From Corynebacterium spheniscorum (GTDB lineage: Bacteria > Actinomycetota > Actinomycetes > Mycobacteriales > Mycobacteriaceae), in NCBI RefSeq assembly GCF_900113445.1, contig NZ_FOPJ01000001.1, forward strand, positions 62,001-126,000: DNA of 64,000 bases. Reading direction: 5' to 3'. Position 1 is the stretch's first letter, and every line of letters begins with the position of its first letter. The notes beneath the pieces were generated by a model. That model saw only the letters and a list, made by a program, of their open reading frames with translations. It ran no database searches and had not been told where the DNA came from. The position numbers were made by a program, and so were the translations under genes. This document shows positions 9,103 through 18,555 of the stretch, piece by piece.

Positions 9103-10293
9103 GTGGCAAAGGCTAAGTTCGAGCGTACTAAGCCGCACGTAAACATCGGCACCATCGGTCACGTTGACCACGGTAAGACCACCACCACGGCGGCCATTAC
9201 CAAGGTGCTTGCTGATACTTACCCGGAACTGAACCAGGCTTTCGCCTTCGACGCCATTGATAAGGCGCCTGAGGAGAAGGAACGTGGCATCACCATCAAC
9301 ATCTCCCACGTGGAGTACCAGACCGAGAAGCGCCACTACGCACACGTTGACGCTCCCGGCCACGCCGACTACATCAAGAACATGATTACCGGCGCCGCTC
9401 AGATGGACGGTGCAATCCTCGTGGTTGCCGCCACTGACGGTCCGATGCCGCAGACCCGTGAGCACGTGCTGCTGGCTCGCCAGGTTGGTGTTCCTTACAT
9501 CCTCGTCGCCCTCAACAAGTGCGACATGGTCGACGATGAAGAAATCATCGAGCTCGTTGAGATGGAAATCCGCGAACTGCTCGGCGAGCAGGACTACGAC
9601 GAGGACGCCCCGATCGTCCACATCTCCGCTCTGAAGGCCCTCGAAGGTGACCCGAAGTGGACCGAGTCCATCGTCGAACTGATGAAGGCTTGCGATGAGT
9701 CCATCCCGGATCCGGAGCGCGAGACCGACAAGCCCTTCCTGATGCCCATCGAGGACATCTTCACCATTACCGGTCGCGGCACCGTGGTCACCGGTCGTGT
9801 CGAGCGTGGCAAGCTGAACGTCAACGAAGATGTCGAGATCATCGGCATCAAGGAGAAGGCTCAGACCACCACCGTTACCGGCATCGAAATGTTCCGCAAG
9901 CTGCTGGACTACACCGAAGCTGGCGACAACTGCGGTCTGCTCCTCCGCGGCATCAAGCGCGAAGACGTTGAGCGTGGCCAGGTTGTTTGTAAGCCGGGCG
10001 CCTACACCCCTCACACCAGCTTCGAGGGTTCTGTCTACGTCCTGTCCAAGGACGAAGGCGGCCGCCACACCCCGTTCTTCAACAACTACCGTCCGCAGTT
10101 CTACTTCCGCACCACCGACGTTACCGGTGTTGTGACCCTGCCTGAGGGCACCGAGATGGTTATGCCCGGCGACAACGTTGAGATGTCCGTCGAGCTCATC
10201 CAGCCCGTCGCCATGGACGAAGGCCTGCGCTTCGCTATCCGCGAAGGCTCCCGCACCGTCGGCGCCGGCCGCGTTACCAAGATCATCAAGTAA
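9103..10293 (+). CDS. tuf: Translation elongation factor Tu
   Basis: 396-residue EF-Tu that delivers aminoacyl-tRNA to the ribosome. GTG start at 9103 is preceded by AGGAGGACATACA. Motifs: G1 [10 protein letters not shown]3 DAPGHADY, G4 NKCD, G5 SALKALEG, then domains II and III ending in [10 protein letters not shown]. It is monocistronic, with its own promoter upstream and a hairpin terminator 55 nt downstream. Nothing unusual is seen in the protein. A 411-codon open frame on the opposite strand is an artefact of codon usage. Confidence 0.99.
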   Translation: MAKAKFERTKPHVNIGTIGHVDHGKTTTTAAITKVLADTYPELNQAFAFDAIDKAPEEKERGITINISHVEYQTEKRHYAHVDAPGHADYIKNMITGAAQMDGAILVVAATDGPMPQTREHVLLARQVGVPYILVALNKCDMVDDEEIIELVEMEIRELLGEQDYDEDAPIVHISALKALEGDPKWTESIVELMKACDESIPDPERETDKPFLMPIEDIFTITGRGTVVTGRVERGKLNVNEDVEIIGIKEKAQTTTVTGIEMFRKLLDYTEAGDNCGLLLRGIKREDVERGQVVCKPGAYTPHTSFEGSVYVLSKDEGGRHTPFFNNYRPQFYFRTTDVTGVVTLPEGTEMVMPGDNVEMSVELIQPVAMDEGLRFAIREGSRTVGAGRVTKIIK

Positions 10294-10349
10294 TCACTTG
10301 AAGATTCTTTCGACGCGTCTCGCTGACTAAAGCTAGACCTAACGCTCCC

Positions 10350-10389
10350 AGCCTCCCTCTACCGCTTCTTAGCGGTGGGTGGGAGGCTG
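10350..10389 (+). terminator. Terminator after tuf
   Basis: CAGCCTCCC and TACCGC pair with GCGGT and GGGAGGCTG around a TTCTTA loop; followed by TTGGCG rather than a clean T-run. Confidence 0.7.
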
Positions 10390-11507
10390 TTGGCGTTTCG
10401 GGGGCCGGGGGTGGTGGGACCGGCGTTACGAGTTTGTTTAAGATATTGCGATGCTCCCACAGCGCAGCCAAGTACCCCAGTAGAGGTTCCAGCTATTTAA
10501 AAGGCAGAGGGGACTAAGGCACTTGGGTGCCATATGCGGTTTGTGTGCCTTCCTATCGGATCTACCTCTGGTGCCATCTCCTGGTAGTGCGCCGAAGTGG
10601 GCGCGGGGAGGAGCGCTGCCGTTGTTAGCTCTCCGCGGCTATTGATGCTTGCTCTGTCCCTCTAAGGAGCTACCTCAGGTGCTTAAGCTGCGACGCCCAC
10701 GCTGCCAAGCCGAAGCATATTTCAGGATTCTATGGGCATGCGCCAGGAGAGAGGAAGCACGTCCCATCGGGCGGCCGCACATCATCATCGTGGGCATCGT
10801 GTGTGCCGGAGGAAGCATAATTTCGCCGTAGCTCCCGACCAACCAATGCTTGATCGGGCGCTGTCTTCTTCCGGTTGCTTCTGGATGTTGTGAACACTGG
10901 CGACAACCGTTTGAGGCTACAGGAAGGGGCACTATCCCCTCAACCTCAACGGTATGTAAACATGGGTACAATGAGGCGTTTATTCGTACTACCTAAAATG
11001 TCCGATTTTAGTGGTACCTATGATTAATATAAGAGTTAGGTGTCCCCACTTGAACGCTATGTTTCCGCTGTTGAAATAGGGGATCAGAAGTGATTATTAA
11101 GGACGGATGCCGAAATAGTCTTAACTAAAACTCAGTTTGGACCCTGTTGGATTGTGGGTTTGTATGGCTTTAAAGGTGCTACCGTTACTATGCTTTCTAT
11201 CATAGTTTAAGTTAGTTTTAAGCAAGCAACTACCAAGCTTGACGTGCATTTATAGGAAAACTTAAGGGAACGGGCACCTCAACCCGGTTGCCACGGGCTG
11301 TCAACTGGCTACGGCTTTCACTGTTAACACTGCTAGCATTCGGCTGTCCATCCATGTTGGCTATGTGGAACTGGTGAAAGATCGCACCCCTTGGTGTCGG
11401 TTGTTCAACAATTTCTGTTTATTCCCACACTTAAAACACAGTCGTTTTAGTCTGAGGGAACTAAATTCCCACATTCTTGACGTCGACATGATTATTAAGC
11501 AGTAACC
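10390..11507. other. Long non-coding interval upstream of pilus cluster 1
   Basis: About 1.1 kb without a convincing gene between tuf and the first pilus gene. The part from about 10970 to 11260 is clearly richer in A/T than the surrounding genes, and a small inverted repeat (GGGAA 11456-11460, TTCCC 11466-11470) lies 50 bp before the first pilus gene. Promoter and regulator sites of the cluster are expected here, but none can be assigned with confidence. Short open frames (for example at 10649-10831) lack ribosome-binding sites and recognisable content. Confidence 0.5.
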
Positions 11508-11522
11508 AGGAAGGGTGTGAAG

Positions 11523-14500
11523 GTGGCGCGACAGGAATCTGACTCCGCTCAACCGGGACACCGCCTCTCTAGAGCGCGAGATAGTGCTTCGCTTCGTTCT
11601 ATTTTTGGCTCAGTAAAAAAACCCTTAGGACTATTGGCCGTCTGCGCCTTGGCCTTGAATTTACCTTTGGCTCAAGCCCAAGATGTTGTCGATGACACTG
11701 TGATTTCTCAGCCCGCGGAAGAACCAACCGCTGCGACCGCAGGGGATGACCTCGGACTCCCTGCGGAGATCGAGGAGCTTCTTCGCGACCCCGAAACCGC
11801 CGAGCCCGAATCCAGCGATGAAGGGTTAGCATCCGAGTTGGATGAAGATGCGGTAGCTCCTCGTACCTTCGCGGAACGTTCCGCCGGGGTTCGCTCCCTA
11901 AATCCCGGTGTCACCGTGGATAACTCCTCGGAACGCTGGAAGGTTACCAAACATTGGGATGGCGGCAGTACTGGCTCTAACCCAGGCCGCTTCTTGAGCG
12001 CGCACTTCGCATATGCCCCGGGCTTTTGGGATGGTTCCTGGATTCAAGCTGTCGATGCTTATGGTCGCCCAAACCTGGGTTTGGAGCTTGGCCCGCTAGA
12101 TAGTCCTTATTACATTAATACCGATGACACCAGCGTCTGGTCTGCGGATTGCCCACAGACCGTTGCAAACGGTACCTGTACATTTTCGCGGATAGATGAT
12201 CCCACGAAAAAGGTGGTATTCACATTCGATGGCAACCGTGGGGCTTATAGTCCCGGCGGATTCACGGTCACCGTCGAAGGTTTTGAGGATGGCATCGTCG
12301 ATGTTTATGAGCCGGTGACGCTTCGACTGCGTTGGGATAGCGACAAAGGTGTCAGTTGGTATGACGCTTCGAAGGTTTCTGACTCGACCTTTGATTTCGA
12401 GGACGTTCCACGGTTACCTCATGCTCCGACCTCGGCTCCTGGTCGAATTGCCCAAGCCTACCTAGTCCGAGGCAAGCCCTCCACTGCACCGTCGGTGCTG
12501 TACCGCACCGCGCTGGATGGTTCAGGTCTGAAGGAAATTGGTTCGGATGCTCACTGGGTCTACAACGCTCTGGCATACGATGACATCACCCACCAGTTAG
12601 TGGCAATTTCTCAGAAGCCGGAAACTGGGTATGAAACTCAATACCCTGCAGGGCATCTATTGTCTATTGACCCAGAGACCGGCAAGGTTACTGATCGTGG
12701 CCAGCTTCAGGGCATTAAAGATGACGACGTCAAGGGCGGCATCAACACCGGTACTATGACGCTGGATGGCGAGTACTGGGTTGCTAATGCTTCGGTATCC
12801 GGTACCGGAACCCTATATAGTGTTCCGCTCGCAGAGGGGCGACCTGCGGTTGCCCGCACGGTCACCTTAAAGAGGGGCAGTGGCTACACCCTGTCAAAAG
12901 CACGCCCGAATTCGAATGACTACACATATGTTCTCGGTGCCAAAGGTGAATATGCCTATGGCATGGTTAACCAGCTGAGGTCAAATGGGGTATCCACGCC
13001 GACACTCGAGCGGATTACCCTCGATGGTCCCAATGCTGGCAGGATCGACTGGTTTGACCTCTCGGACCTGAGCACCCCAGCCGGCAATAAGATGCCGACC
13101 GGTCCCGGTGCTATCTACGGTAGTGCCTGGACTGAACCTAATGGCAACCTCGTGTTCGCCACCAACCGTGCAACCGATCCTTTCAAGCCTCACGCAGCGG
13201 CATTCCAATTGGAGATCGCTGATCCAGACAATCTGCAATCGCTTGATTCCATCAAACTTGTCAGTGTGTCGCCGATCCCGACCTCGGAAAACAACGACGC
13301 AACCTCTTATCGCCCGGATCATAAATCTGATCTCAGTGTGGCTAAGACGGGCTTCGATAACGCCGTTCTGATTAGTGATAATGATGCGAAGTCTTATCTC
13401 TGGCGTATCCGCGTTAAAAATGAGGAACCCGCTGGCGGTATGCCCTCTTCCGGTTTCATCTTGACGGATACGCTGCCGGTACAGCAGGACGCGAGTGGAG
13501 CCTGGTATTCCCCCTTCAAGAACCTCCGCGTAGTTGATGGAAAAGCACTAGAAGAACTGCGCCAAGAGCTGATTGCCCAGCATGGAGGCGATGAAATTGC
13601 TGTTAGTGAAGCAATCAAGGCTGAGCTCAAGAAGGTTCCGTTAGCGGAGCGTTTGGATCCGACTACCCCTGACCCCGCAGTTGATCCCAACAACGGTCTT
13701 GTCCTGCCCGGTATGACTCCGCGCCACATTACTTGTGAAGTGGGGCAAAAACCGGACAAGGGTCATCCAGAAATTGATGTTCCCGCATTCACCTGTAACG
13801 CTGGTCCGCTTGAGCCGCAAGCCTCCAAAGAGGTGATCGTTGTCGCGGATCTTGTGGGTGCTGGTGAACTCCCTGGCATCTCTGACCCCGCTTGTGGGAC
13901 TAACACCGCATCGGTTAATGGTCTTGAGCCGGATCCCAACCCCGGGAACAACCAGGACACTGCGGAATGCCCGAACGAGAGTATCGCGCTAGTGAAGCGC
14001 CCTGCCGCGGATCAAGATCCCGATGTTCCTGGTGATCAGCCTCAAGCCACCGTCTACGAAGAGAACGGCCAAAAGAAGGCTCGGGTGCGTTATGAAATCT
14101 TCATCAAGAATAACGGCAATAAGGCAGGGCCGATTACCAGTCAGATCGTTGACACCCTACGCATCCCAGCAGGGGTGAAAGTGGAAAACTCCACGGCAAA
14201 GATTCGTGGCGAAGACACGCTGCTAGACGCAACGCTCGATCCAGACACCAAAGCATTGATGATTCCGGTCTCTGCTGTCGGCGAAATTCCGGCGAAAGGC
14301 GAGAAGATCATTGAACTCGAGGTCTTCCTAATCCTCGAAGACTCGGCTCTCAGTGTTGAAAACATGGAGAAACTTGAATGCGCTTCGGCTACCCCGGAGA
14401 ACCTAGAGAACCCCAAGGGTGCTCTTAACGCTGTGAGGATGGAGGGTGAAAAAGATCCGCCTTACGGCACCAAAAATAATAATGCCTGCGTAACGATCGT

Positions 14501-15518
14501 GAACCCGAGCGCTGCTATCAGTAAATCGCCATCCCCAGGCGAAGCAGTTGAGATGAACGGGAATGGGGAAGCGGACCTTACTTATACCGTTACTGTGACG
14601 AATAGTGGCGGTCCCGGATCACCCGCAGTGACCGTCCCGAACCTCTTTGAACAGGTCGAACTGCCGGATACTTTGCAGACGCGCGGCGACATCTACATTG
14701 AGGCACCGGCCACCACTGGTGCATCAATTGGGGAGCTCACCGCAGCCATTCCTGCGGCCGAATGGGTTGCAGGAAAGAAGCTCACGATCGCTAAGGAGGT
14801 CGTGGTTGATGCTGGAGTGTCCCAAGAAATTCGCATCACGGTGCCGGTGAAACTCAAGGCAAACGTTCCGGCGGAAAAACGTCGCGAACTGGAGACTTGT
14901 GAAGCAGCCGAAGGTGGAGCATTTACAGGTGGTGTGCCCAATAGCGTGTCCATGGATATCCCAGACGTTGATGGGGCCGAAAATAACCACGCATGTATCC
15001 CGCTTAAACCAGCCGAACCGGTCGCGATCTTCCTTCAGAAGGTCAGTTATGTTTCCGGCGATGGCGTGGTCCCCCAACCACTGACCGGCGCGGAATTCCG
15101 GATCGAACCCTCAGACAATAGTGGCGTCGCCATTGTGCCAGTCGCAGGGGAGGGTGGACGTTTCACAGCAACTTTGAAGCCTGGTTCCTACTCCTTGGTA
15201 GAGACCAAGGCACCAGAAGGTGGTTATCAGCTACTGCCTGGCAAAGTCCCCTTCAAGCTGGTTAAAGACGCTCAGGGAACTCGCCTGGAGTTCCAGGAAC
15301 CTTATAGTTCCCCGCTAATCAGCTTCGTGAACGACACCGTCGAAGCCGGGGGAACAACCCCCACGGTTGGGATCCAGATCGCCGATGTCCAAACCGGCGA
15401 ACTTCCCAAGACCGGCCCCGCTAATCCGATTATGTGGGTCAGCCTTTCACTCACGTTGGGCCTGGGAATGCTGGTTCTGAATCTCAGTGATATCCGACGG
15501 AATCGTCGCCGCTCATAG
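11523..15518 (+). CDS. Sortase-anchored pilus tip adhesin, cluster 1 (SpaC/SpaF/SpaG-like)
   Basis: 1331-residue surface protein. The GTG at 11523 is preferred over that at 11517 because AGGAAGG (11508-11514) is 8 nt from it, matching the cluster 2 homologue. A signal peptide (LLAVCALALNLPLAQAQ) is followed by an acidic Pro/Glu-rich stretch, a beta-rich N-terminal domain shared with the second tip protein, and an insertion at about 300-600 that reads like a beta-propeller (LVRGKPSTAPSVLYRTALDG and similar blades, DUF6923-like). Then come DUF11-type repeats (SIALVKRPAADQDPDVPGD), a Cna-B/SpaA domain with E-box Glu1227 (LVETKAPEGG) and an LPKTG sorting signal with membrane segment and basic tail. 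As first gene with the largest product, it is probably the adhesive tip. Ligand unknown. Confidence 0.85.
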   Translation: MARQESDSAQPGHRLSRARDSASLRSIFGSVKKPLGLLAVCALALNLPLAQAQDVVDDTVISQPAEEPTAATAGDDLGLPAEIEELLRDPETAEPESSDEGLASELDEDAVAPRTFAERSAGVRSLNPGVTVDNSSERWKVTKHWDGGSTGSNPGRFLSAHFAYAPGFWDGSWIQAVDAYGRPNLGLELGPLDSPYYINTDDTSVWSADCPQTVANGTCTFSRIDDPTKKVVFTFDGNRGAYSPGGFTVTVEGFEDGIVDVYEPVTLRLRWDSDKGVSWYDASKVSDSTFDFEDVPRLPHAPTSAPGRIAQAYLVRGKPSTAPSVLYRTALDGSGLKEIGSDAHWVYNALAYDDITHQLVAISQKPETGYETQYPAGHLLSIDPETGKVTDRGQLQGIKDDDVKGGINTGTMTLDGEYWVANASVSGTGTLYSVPLAEGRPAVARTVTLKRGSGYTLSKARPNSNDYTYVLGAKGEYAYGMVNQLRSNGVSTPTLERITLDGPNAGRIDWFDLSDLSTPAGNKMPTGPGAIYGSAWTEPNGNLVFATNRATDPFKPHAAAFQLEIADPDNLQSLDSIKLVSVSPIPTSENNDATSYRPDHKSDLSVAKTGFDNAVLISDNDAKSYLWRIRVKNEEPAGGMPSSGFILTDTLPVQQDASGAWYSPFKNLRVVDGKALEELRQELIAQHGGDEIAVSEAIKAELKKVPLAERLDPTTPDPAVDPNNGLVLPGMTPRHITCEVGQKPDKGHPEIDVPAFTCNAGPLEPQASKEVIVVADLVGAGELPGISDPACGTNTASVNGLEPDPNPGNNQDTAECPNESIALVKRPAADQDPDVPGDQPQATVYEENGQKKARVRYEIFIKNNGNKAGPITSQIVDTLRIPAGVKVENSTAKIRGEDTLLDATLDPDTKALMIPVSAVGEIPAKGEKIIELEVFLILEDSALSVENMEKLECASATPENLENPKGALNAVRMEGEKDPPYGTKNNNACVTIVNPSAAISKSPSPGEAVEMNGNGEADLTYTVTVTNSGGPGSPAVTVPNLFEQVELPDTLQTRGDIYIEAPATTGASIGELTAAIPAAEWVAGKKLTIAKEVVVDAGVSQEIRITVPVKLKANVPAEKRRELETCEAAEGGAFTGGVPNSVSMDIPDVDGAENNHACIPLKPAEPVAIFLQKVSYVSGDGVVPQPLTGAEFRIEPSDNSGVAIVPVAGEGGRFTATLKPGSYSLVETKAPEGGYQLLPGKVPFKLVKDAQGTRLEFQEPYSSPLISFVNDTVEAGGTTPTVGIQIADVQTGELPKTGPANPIMWVSLSLTLGLGMLVLNLSDIRRNRRRS

Positions 15519-15534
15519 ACAGGAAGGTACAAGC

Positions 15535-15576
15535 ATGACGCGACCGCGTTGGCTAATTAAGCCCCGCCCTCGATAG
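15535..15576 (+). CDS. Conserved 13-codon micro-ORF, possible leader peptide, cluster 1
   Basis: Reads MTRPRWLIKPRPR and stops at TAG. It starts 16 nt after the tip-gene stop and has a near-ideal AGGAAGG seven nt before its ATG. Cluster 2 carries a counterpart at the same place (MPLYWQIKPRPS, 22955-22993). Across the shared IKPRP the two genes differ only at third codon positions (ATT/ATC, CCC/CCT, CGC/CGT), which points to selection on the peptide. It ends about 115 nt before the backbone pilin gene, with a hairpin between. A regulatory leader peptide of the operon is one explanation; a short functional peptide is another. No known family is recognised. Confidence 0.5.
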   Translation: MTRPRWLIKPRPR

Positions 15577-15640
15577 TGCGCGGCTTTCCTGAAAAACACG
15601 TACTACCCGTATTTGTTCATAGTTCCCATTGGGTTATTTA

Positions 15641-15655
15641 CCGAGGACGTCTCGG
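15641..15655 (+). promoter_or_regulatory. Hairpin before the backbone pilin gene, cluster 1
   Basis: CCGAG-GACGT-CTCGG, ending 22 nt before the backbone ribosome-binding site (AGGAG at 15678). It could mask or position that site or act with the micro-ORF. Cluster 2 has a different hairpin in the same interval. Confidence 0.35.
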
Positions 15656-15691
15656 TTCCCTTGGACCGCCTCATATAGGAGATCTTTCTTC

Positions 15692-17260
15692 ATGACTACA
15701 CGTTTCACTCGCTCCACGCTGGCTCTGAGCGGTATCTTCGCGCTCTCTCTCACCATGGCCGCGCCGACTGTTTTCGCTCAGGAAGAAGCTAGCACCACCG
15801 CTGAAGCTGCACAGGCCCACCTCATCAACCCTGCGGCTACGGGTTCGATCGTCGTTCACAAGTACCTGTACGACAACCCCACTACCGCTGGTACCGGTAA
15901 CCCCGACGATGCCGTTCCAGCCGATGCGACGCCTTTGGGTAACGTTCCCTTCACCATCAAGAAGGTCACGCTGACGAACCCCCTCAACACCCCAGATGGT
16001 TTCGCTGAAGCTGCGAAGCTTACCGCGGATACCGCTCCCGTTGATGACGATTCCAAAGTCACCATGAAAACCGGCCCCGACGGCGTAGCAACCTTCAGTG
16101 ATCTCGCCGTTGGCGTGTATCTGGTGTCGGAAGATGCAGTGGACAGCTCGACTGTCACCGGACTTGAAGAAGGCAAGCAGATCACCCCGGCTGCACCCTT
16201 CTTGGTCTTCGTTCCGATGACCAACCCCAAGGACCGCAGCAGCTGGAATTACGACGTCAATGTCTTCCCGAAGAACTCCCAAACTGGGGCGACTAAGGAA
16301 GTGGAGGATGCTGGCGCTAACGCGGGCGATGAGGTGACCTGGACCATTAAGGGTGATATCCCGGTGCCGGGTGCTGATAAAACCCTGTCCAAGTATGTGG
16401 TTAACGATAATCTTGACGCCAGCAAAGTCGAGAAGCCCACCGTCGTTGTGGAAGGCCTCAATATCAGTCCGGCTTTGACAGAGAACACCGATTACACCGT
16501 TACCATCACTGAAGGTGAAGAATATCAGGTTTCTGTGGAATTCACCGAGGTTGGTTTGAAGAAGCTTGCCGCCGCGAAGAATACGGAGATCACAGGTAAT
16601 AATGTGCCAGCTCCGCAGGTGCAGGTGAAGATCACCGCCAAGGTTCTCCCTTTGGGGGAAGATGGCATGCCATTGCTTGAAAACAAAGCAACCGTGGTCA
16701 GCAACAATGGTTCGACCGAACATGACACCACCACCAACACCGACACGGTGAAGTCCTACTTCGGCAAGGTCAAGGTGAACAAGGTCGACGAGGCGAATAA
16801 GCCTTTGTCCGGCGCCAAATTCCAAGTGTTCCAATGCACCGGTGCCGCTGAGGATCCGACGCTTGAGGGTGAATCTCTCACTGTGAATGGCGTCAGCGAG
16901 TGGACCACCGACGATCAGGGCACCTTCACCATTGATGCTCTGCACGTAACCGACTTCGCTGACAACGAAGAGCTTGTTGACCGTAGCCACTATTGCCTGG
17001 TGGAAACTGAAGCGCCGATGGGTTACGAGCTACTGACCAAACCGGTTCAGTTCGAACTAACCCGCGCGGATCTGGGTTATGGCGAAGGTGAAGCCACCCC
17101 TGTCAACCTGAAGACCCTGGCTAATATCACCAACGTCGAGTCCACCTCCCCGAACCTCCCGCTTACTGGTGGCCCCGGCATCATTGCCTTGGTCCTAGCT
17201 GGCTTGGCTCTCATCGGTGGCGGCGCTTGGTATGGTCTGCGCAGCAGCCATAAGGCCTAA
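15692..17260 (+). CDS. Backbone (major shaft) pilin, cluster 1 (SpaA/SpaD/SpaH-like)
   Basis: 522-residue pilin monomer polymerised into the pilus shaft. ATG at 15692 follows AGGAG; signal peptide ends near VFAQ. The pilin motif is WNYDVNVFPKN with the linking lysine at position 194 and Trp at 185. The C-terminal Cna-B-type domain has a K-containing KVKVNKVDEANKPLSGAKF start and an E-box YCLVETEAPMGY with Glu438, consistent with an internal isopeptide bond, and a Cys pair likely forming a disulfide. The sorting signal is LPLTG followed by a glycine-rich membrane helix and a short basic tail, almost identical to that of the cluster 2 backbone. The adjacent class C sortase is the expected polymerase. 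Confidence 0.93.
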   Translation: MTTRFTRSTLALSGIFALSLTMAAPTVFAQEEASTTAEAAQAHLINPAATGSIVVHKYLYDNPTTAGTGNPDDAVPADATPLGNVPFTIKKVTLTNPLNTPDGFAEAAKLTADTAPVDDDSKVTMKTGPDGVATFSDLAVGVYLVSEDAVDSSTVTGLEEGKQITPAAPFLVFVPMTNPKDRSSWNYDVNVFPKNSQTGATKEVEDAGANAGDEVTWTIKGDIPVPGADKTLSKYVVNDNLDASKVEKPTVVVEGLNISPALTENTDYTVTITEGEEYQVSVEFTEVGLKKLAAAKNTEITGNNVPAPQVQVKITAKVLPLGEDGMPLLENKATVVSNNGSTEHDTTTNTDTVKSYFGKVKVNKVDEANKPLSGAKFQVFQCTGAAEDPTLEGESLTVNGVSEWTTDDQGTFTIDALHVTDFADNEELVDRSHYCLVETEAPMGYELLTKPVQFELTRADLGYGEGEATPVNLKTLANITNVESTSPNLPLTGGPGIIALVLAGLALIGGGAWYGLRSSHKA

Positions 17261-17352
17261 GCCTCGTCAACATCTTCTGAGTGGAACTGCCCTCTGAAGT
17301 GTCCGCCGGCACCTAGAGCAAGCCCTCAGAAGTTACCGGGCAGTGCACTACC

Positions 17353-17425
17353 TTCCTCACCTACAGCCCCAGGCTCTGCTAGGTGAGGAAGTGGCACGCA
17401 GCTACCTCGATTCTGCGAGGTAGCT
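17353..17425 (+). promoter_or_regulatory. Two successive hairpins between backbone pilin and sortase genes, cluster 1
   Basis: TTCCTCACCTA (17353-17363) pairs with TAGGTGAGGAA (17380-17390). AGCTACCTCG (17400-17409) pairs with CGAGGTAGCT (17416-17425). Neither is followed by a T-run. They could stabilise the abundant pilin mRNA 3' end or partly terminate before the sortase gene. Confidence 0.65.
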
Positions 17426-17544
17426 CGCGTGAGGGAAATCGTCAGTTATTATCCGATTTCCTTGACGGAGTTATCCCGCTATTCCTGTTTTAGATTTTGC
17501 TGAGTACCTCAGCATGATTACCGCAATGTGTTTGGAGAAAACGT

Positions 17545-18555
17545 ATGGGCTCGCCTAGTTCCATGGCATTAGCCGAGCGGAACGGTCCCGAGCGCAACTC
17601 GCACGAGGACCGTCGGTCCGCTGCGAAAATAGCAGACAAGCGCCGAAAAATTATCACTCTGGTGCTCGTCTCACTTGGTTTTCTGGCATTGCTTTACCCC
17701 GTAGTGTCTACCCAGTTCAATAACCAACGTCAGGCGGCTATTGCTGCTCGCTATGACGAAGTATTGAAAGAAGTACCTCAGGAAGTACGCTCCGAGACGT
17801 TGGAGCGCGCCCGTGAATACAACCGAAACGACTTGCACAGCGGGCCGATTTTAGACCCGTGGCTTGCAAGGATCACGCCGGATAATACGGATTATCAACA
17901 GTACCTGGGGCAATTGAATGCAGCCGAAGCTATGGTACGACTCCGCATCCCCGATATTGGCGTGGATTTACCTGTCATGCATGGAACTGCGCCGCATACG
18001 CTCGAACACGGGGTTGGTCACCTCTTCGGCTCGGCTTTGCCGGTCGGAGGTGAAGGTACGCATTCGGTACTAACCGGGCACACCGGTCTTGCCAACGCCA
18101 CCCTCTTCGATAATGTGTCGAAGCTGAATGAGGGGGAGGCCTTCTACATCCAGGTCATGGGGGAGACGTTGAAATACGAGATCGACCAGGTAAAAGTCGT
18201 CCGTCCAGACGAGACAGATGATTTGCGCCCCGTCGCTGGGCGAGACCTCGTGACCTTGGTGACGTGTACCCCCTATGGCATCAACACTCACCGTCTACTG
18301 GTGCGTGGTACGCGTGTTCCCCTCGAAAAGGAAGATACCCAACGCATCGAAGAAGCTAAGGCCAGCGTGTGGCAATGGTGGATGACCGCGATCTTGGTTG
18401 CAATCATTGTGCTCTTGATCCTCTTAGCTTGGCTCTTCGCGCGGGCTTGGCGGCCCAAGACAGAAGAAGACAACGAAGTCGTGGATCAAGCGAATGGATC
18501 CGGCTACCCGAGCGAGCATTTTGCTCACGATGATGAGGAGAATCTCAATGGCTAA
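17545..18555 (+). CDS. Class C (pilin-polymerising) sortase, cluster 1
   Basis: 336-residue membrane transpeptidase that joins the LPxTG threonine of one pilin to the pilin-motif lysine of the next. ATG at 17545 has GGAG 8 nt upstream. An N-terminal membrane segment (residues about 35-55) and a C-terminal one (WQWWMTAILVAIIVLLILL) bracket the catalytic domain, as usual for class C. The lid motif is DPW (104-106); catalytic residues are His179 (LTGHTG), Cys241 (TLVTCTPYG) and Arg250 (THRLLVRG). The gene overlaps the next gene by 8 nt. It is about 60-70 percent similar by eye to the cluster 2 sortase, with a different N-terminus. Confidence 0.96.
   Translation: MGSPSSMALAERNGPERNSHEDRRSAAKIADKRRKIITLVLVSLGFLALLYPVVSTQFNNQRQAAIAARYDEVLKEVPQEVRSETLERAREYNRNDLHSGPILDPWLARITPDNTDYQQYLGQLNAAEAMVRLRIPDIGVDLPVMHGTAPHTLEHGVGHLFGSALPVGGEGTHSVLTGHTGLANATLFDNVSKLNEGEAFYIQVMGETLKYEIDQVKVVRPDETDDLRPVAGRDLVTLVTCTPYGINTHRLLVRGTRVPLEKEDTQRIEEAKASVWQWWMTAILVAIIVLLILLAWLFARAWRPKTEEDNEVVDQANGSGYPSEHFAHDDEENLNG

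Noticed and set aside
8833..10068. 411-codon open frame opposite tuf
   Set aside because: Codon-bias shadow of EF-Tu; low-complexity composition and no start signal.
10649..10831. 60-codon open frame upstream of the pilus cluster
   Set aside because: TTG start, no ribosome-binding site, no recognisable content.
11517..11519. GTG at 11517 as start of the cluster 1 tip gene
   Set aside because: Only 2 nt from the AGGAAGG ribosome-binding site; GTG at 11523 has proper spacing and aligns with the cluster 2 start.
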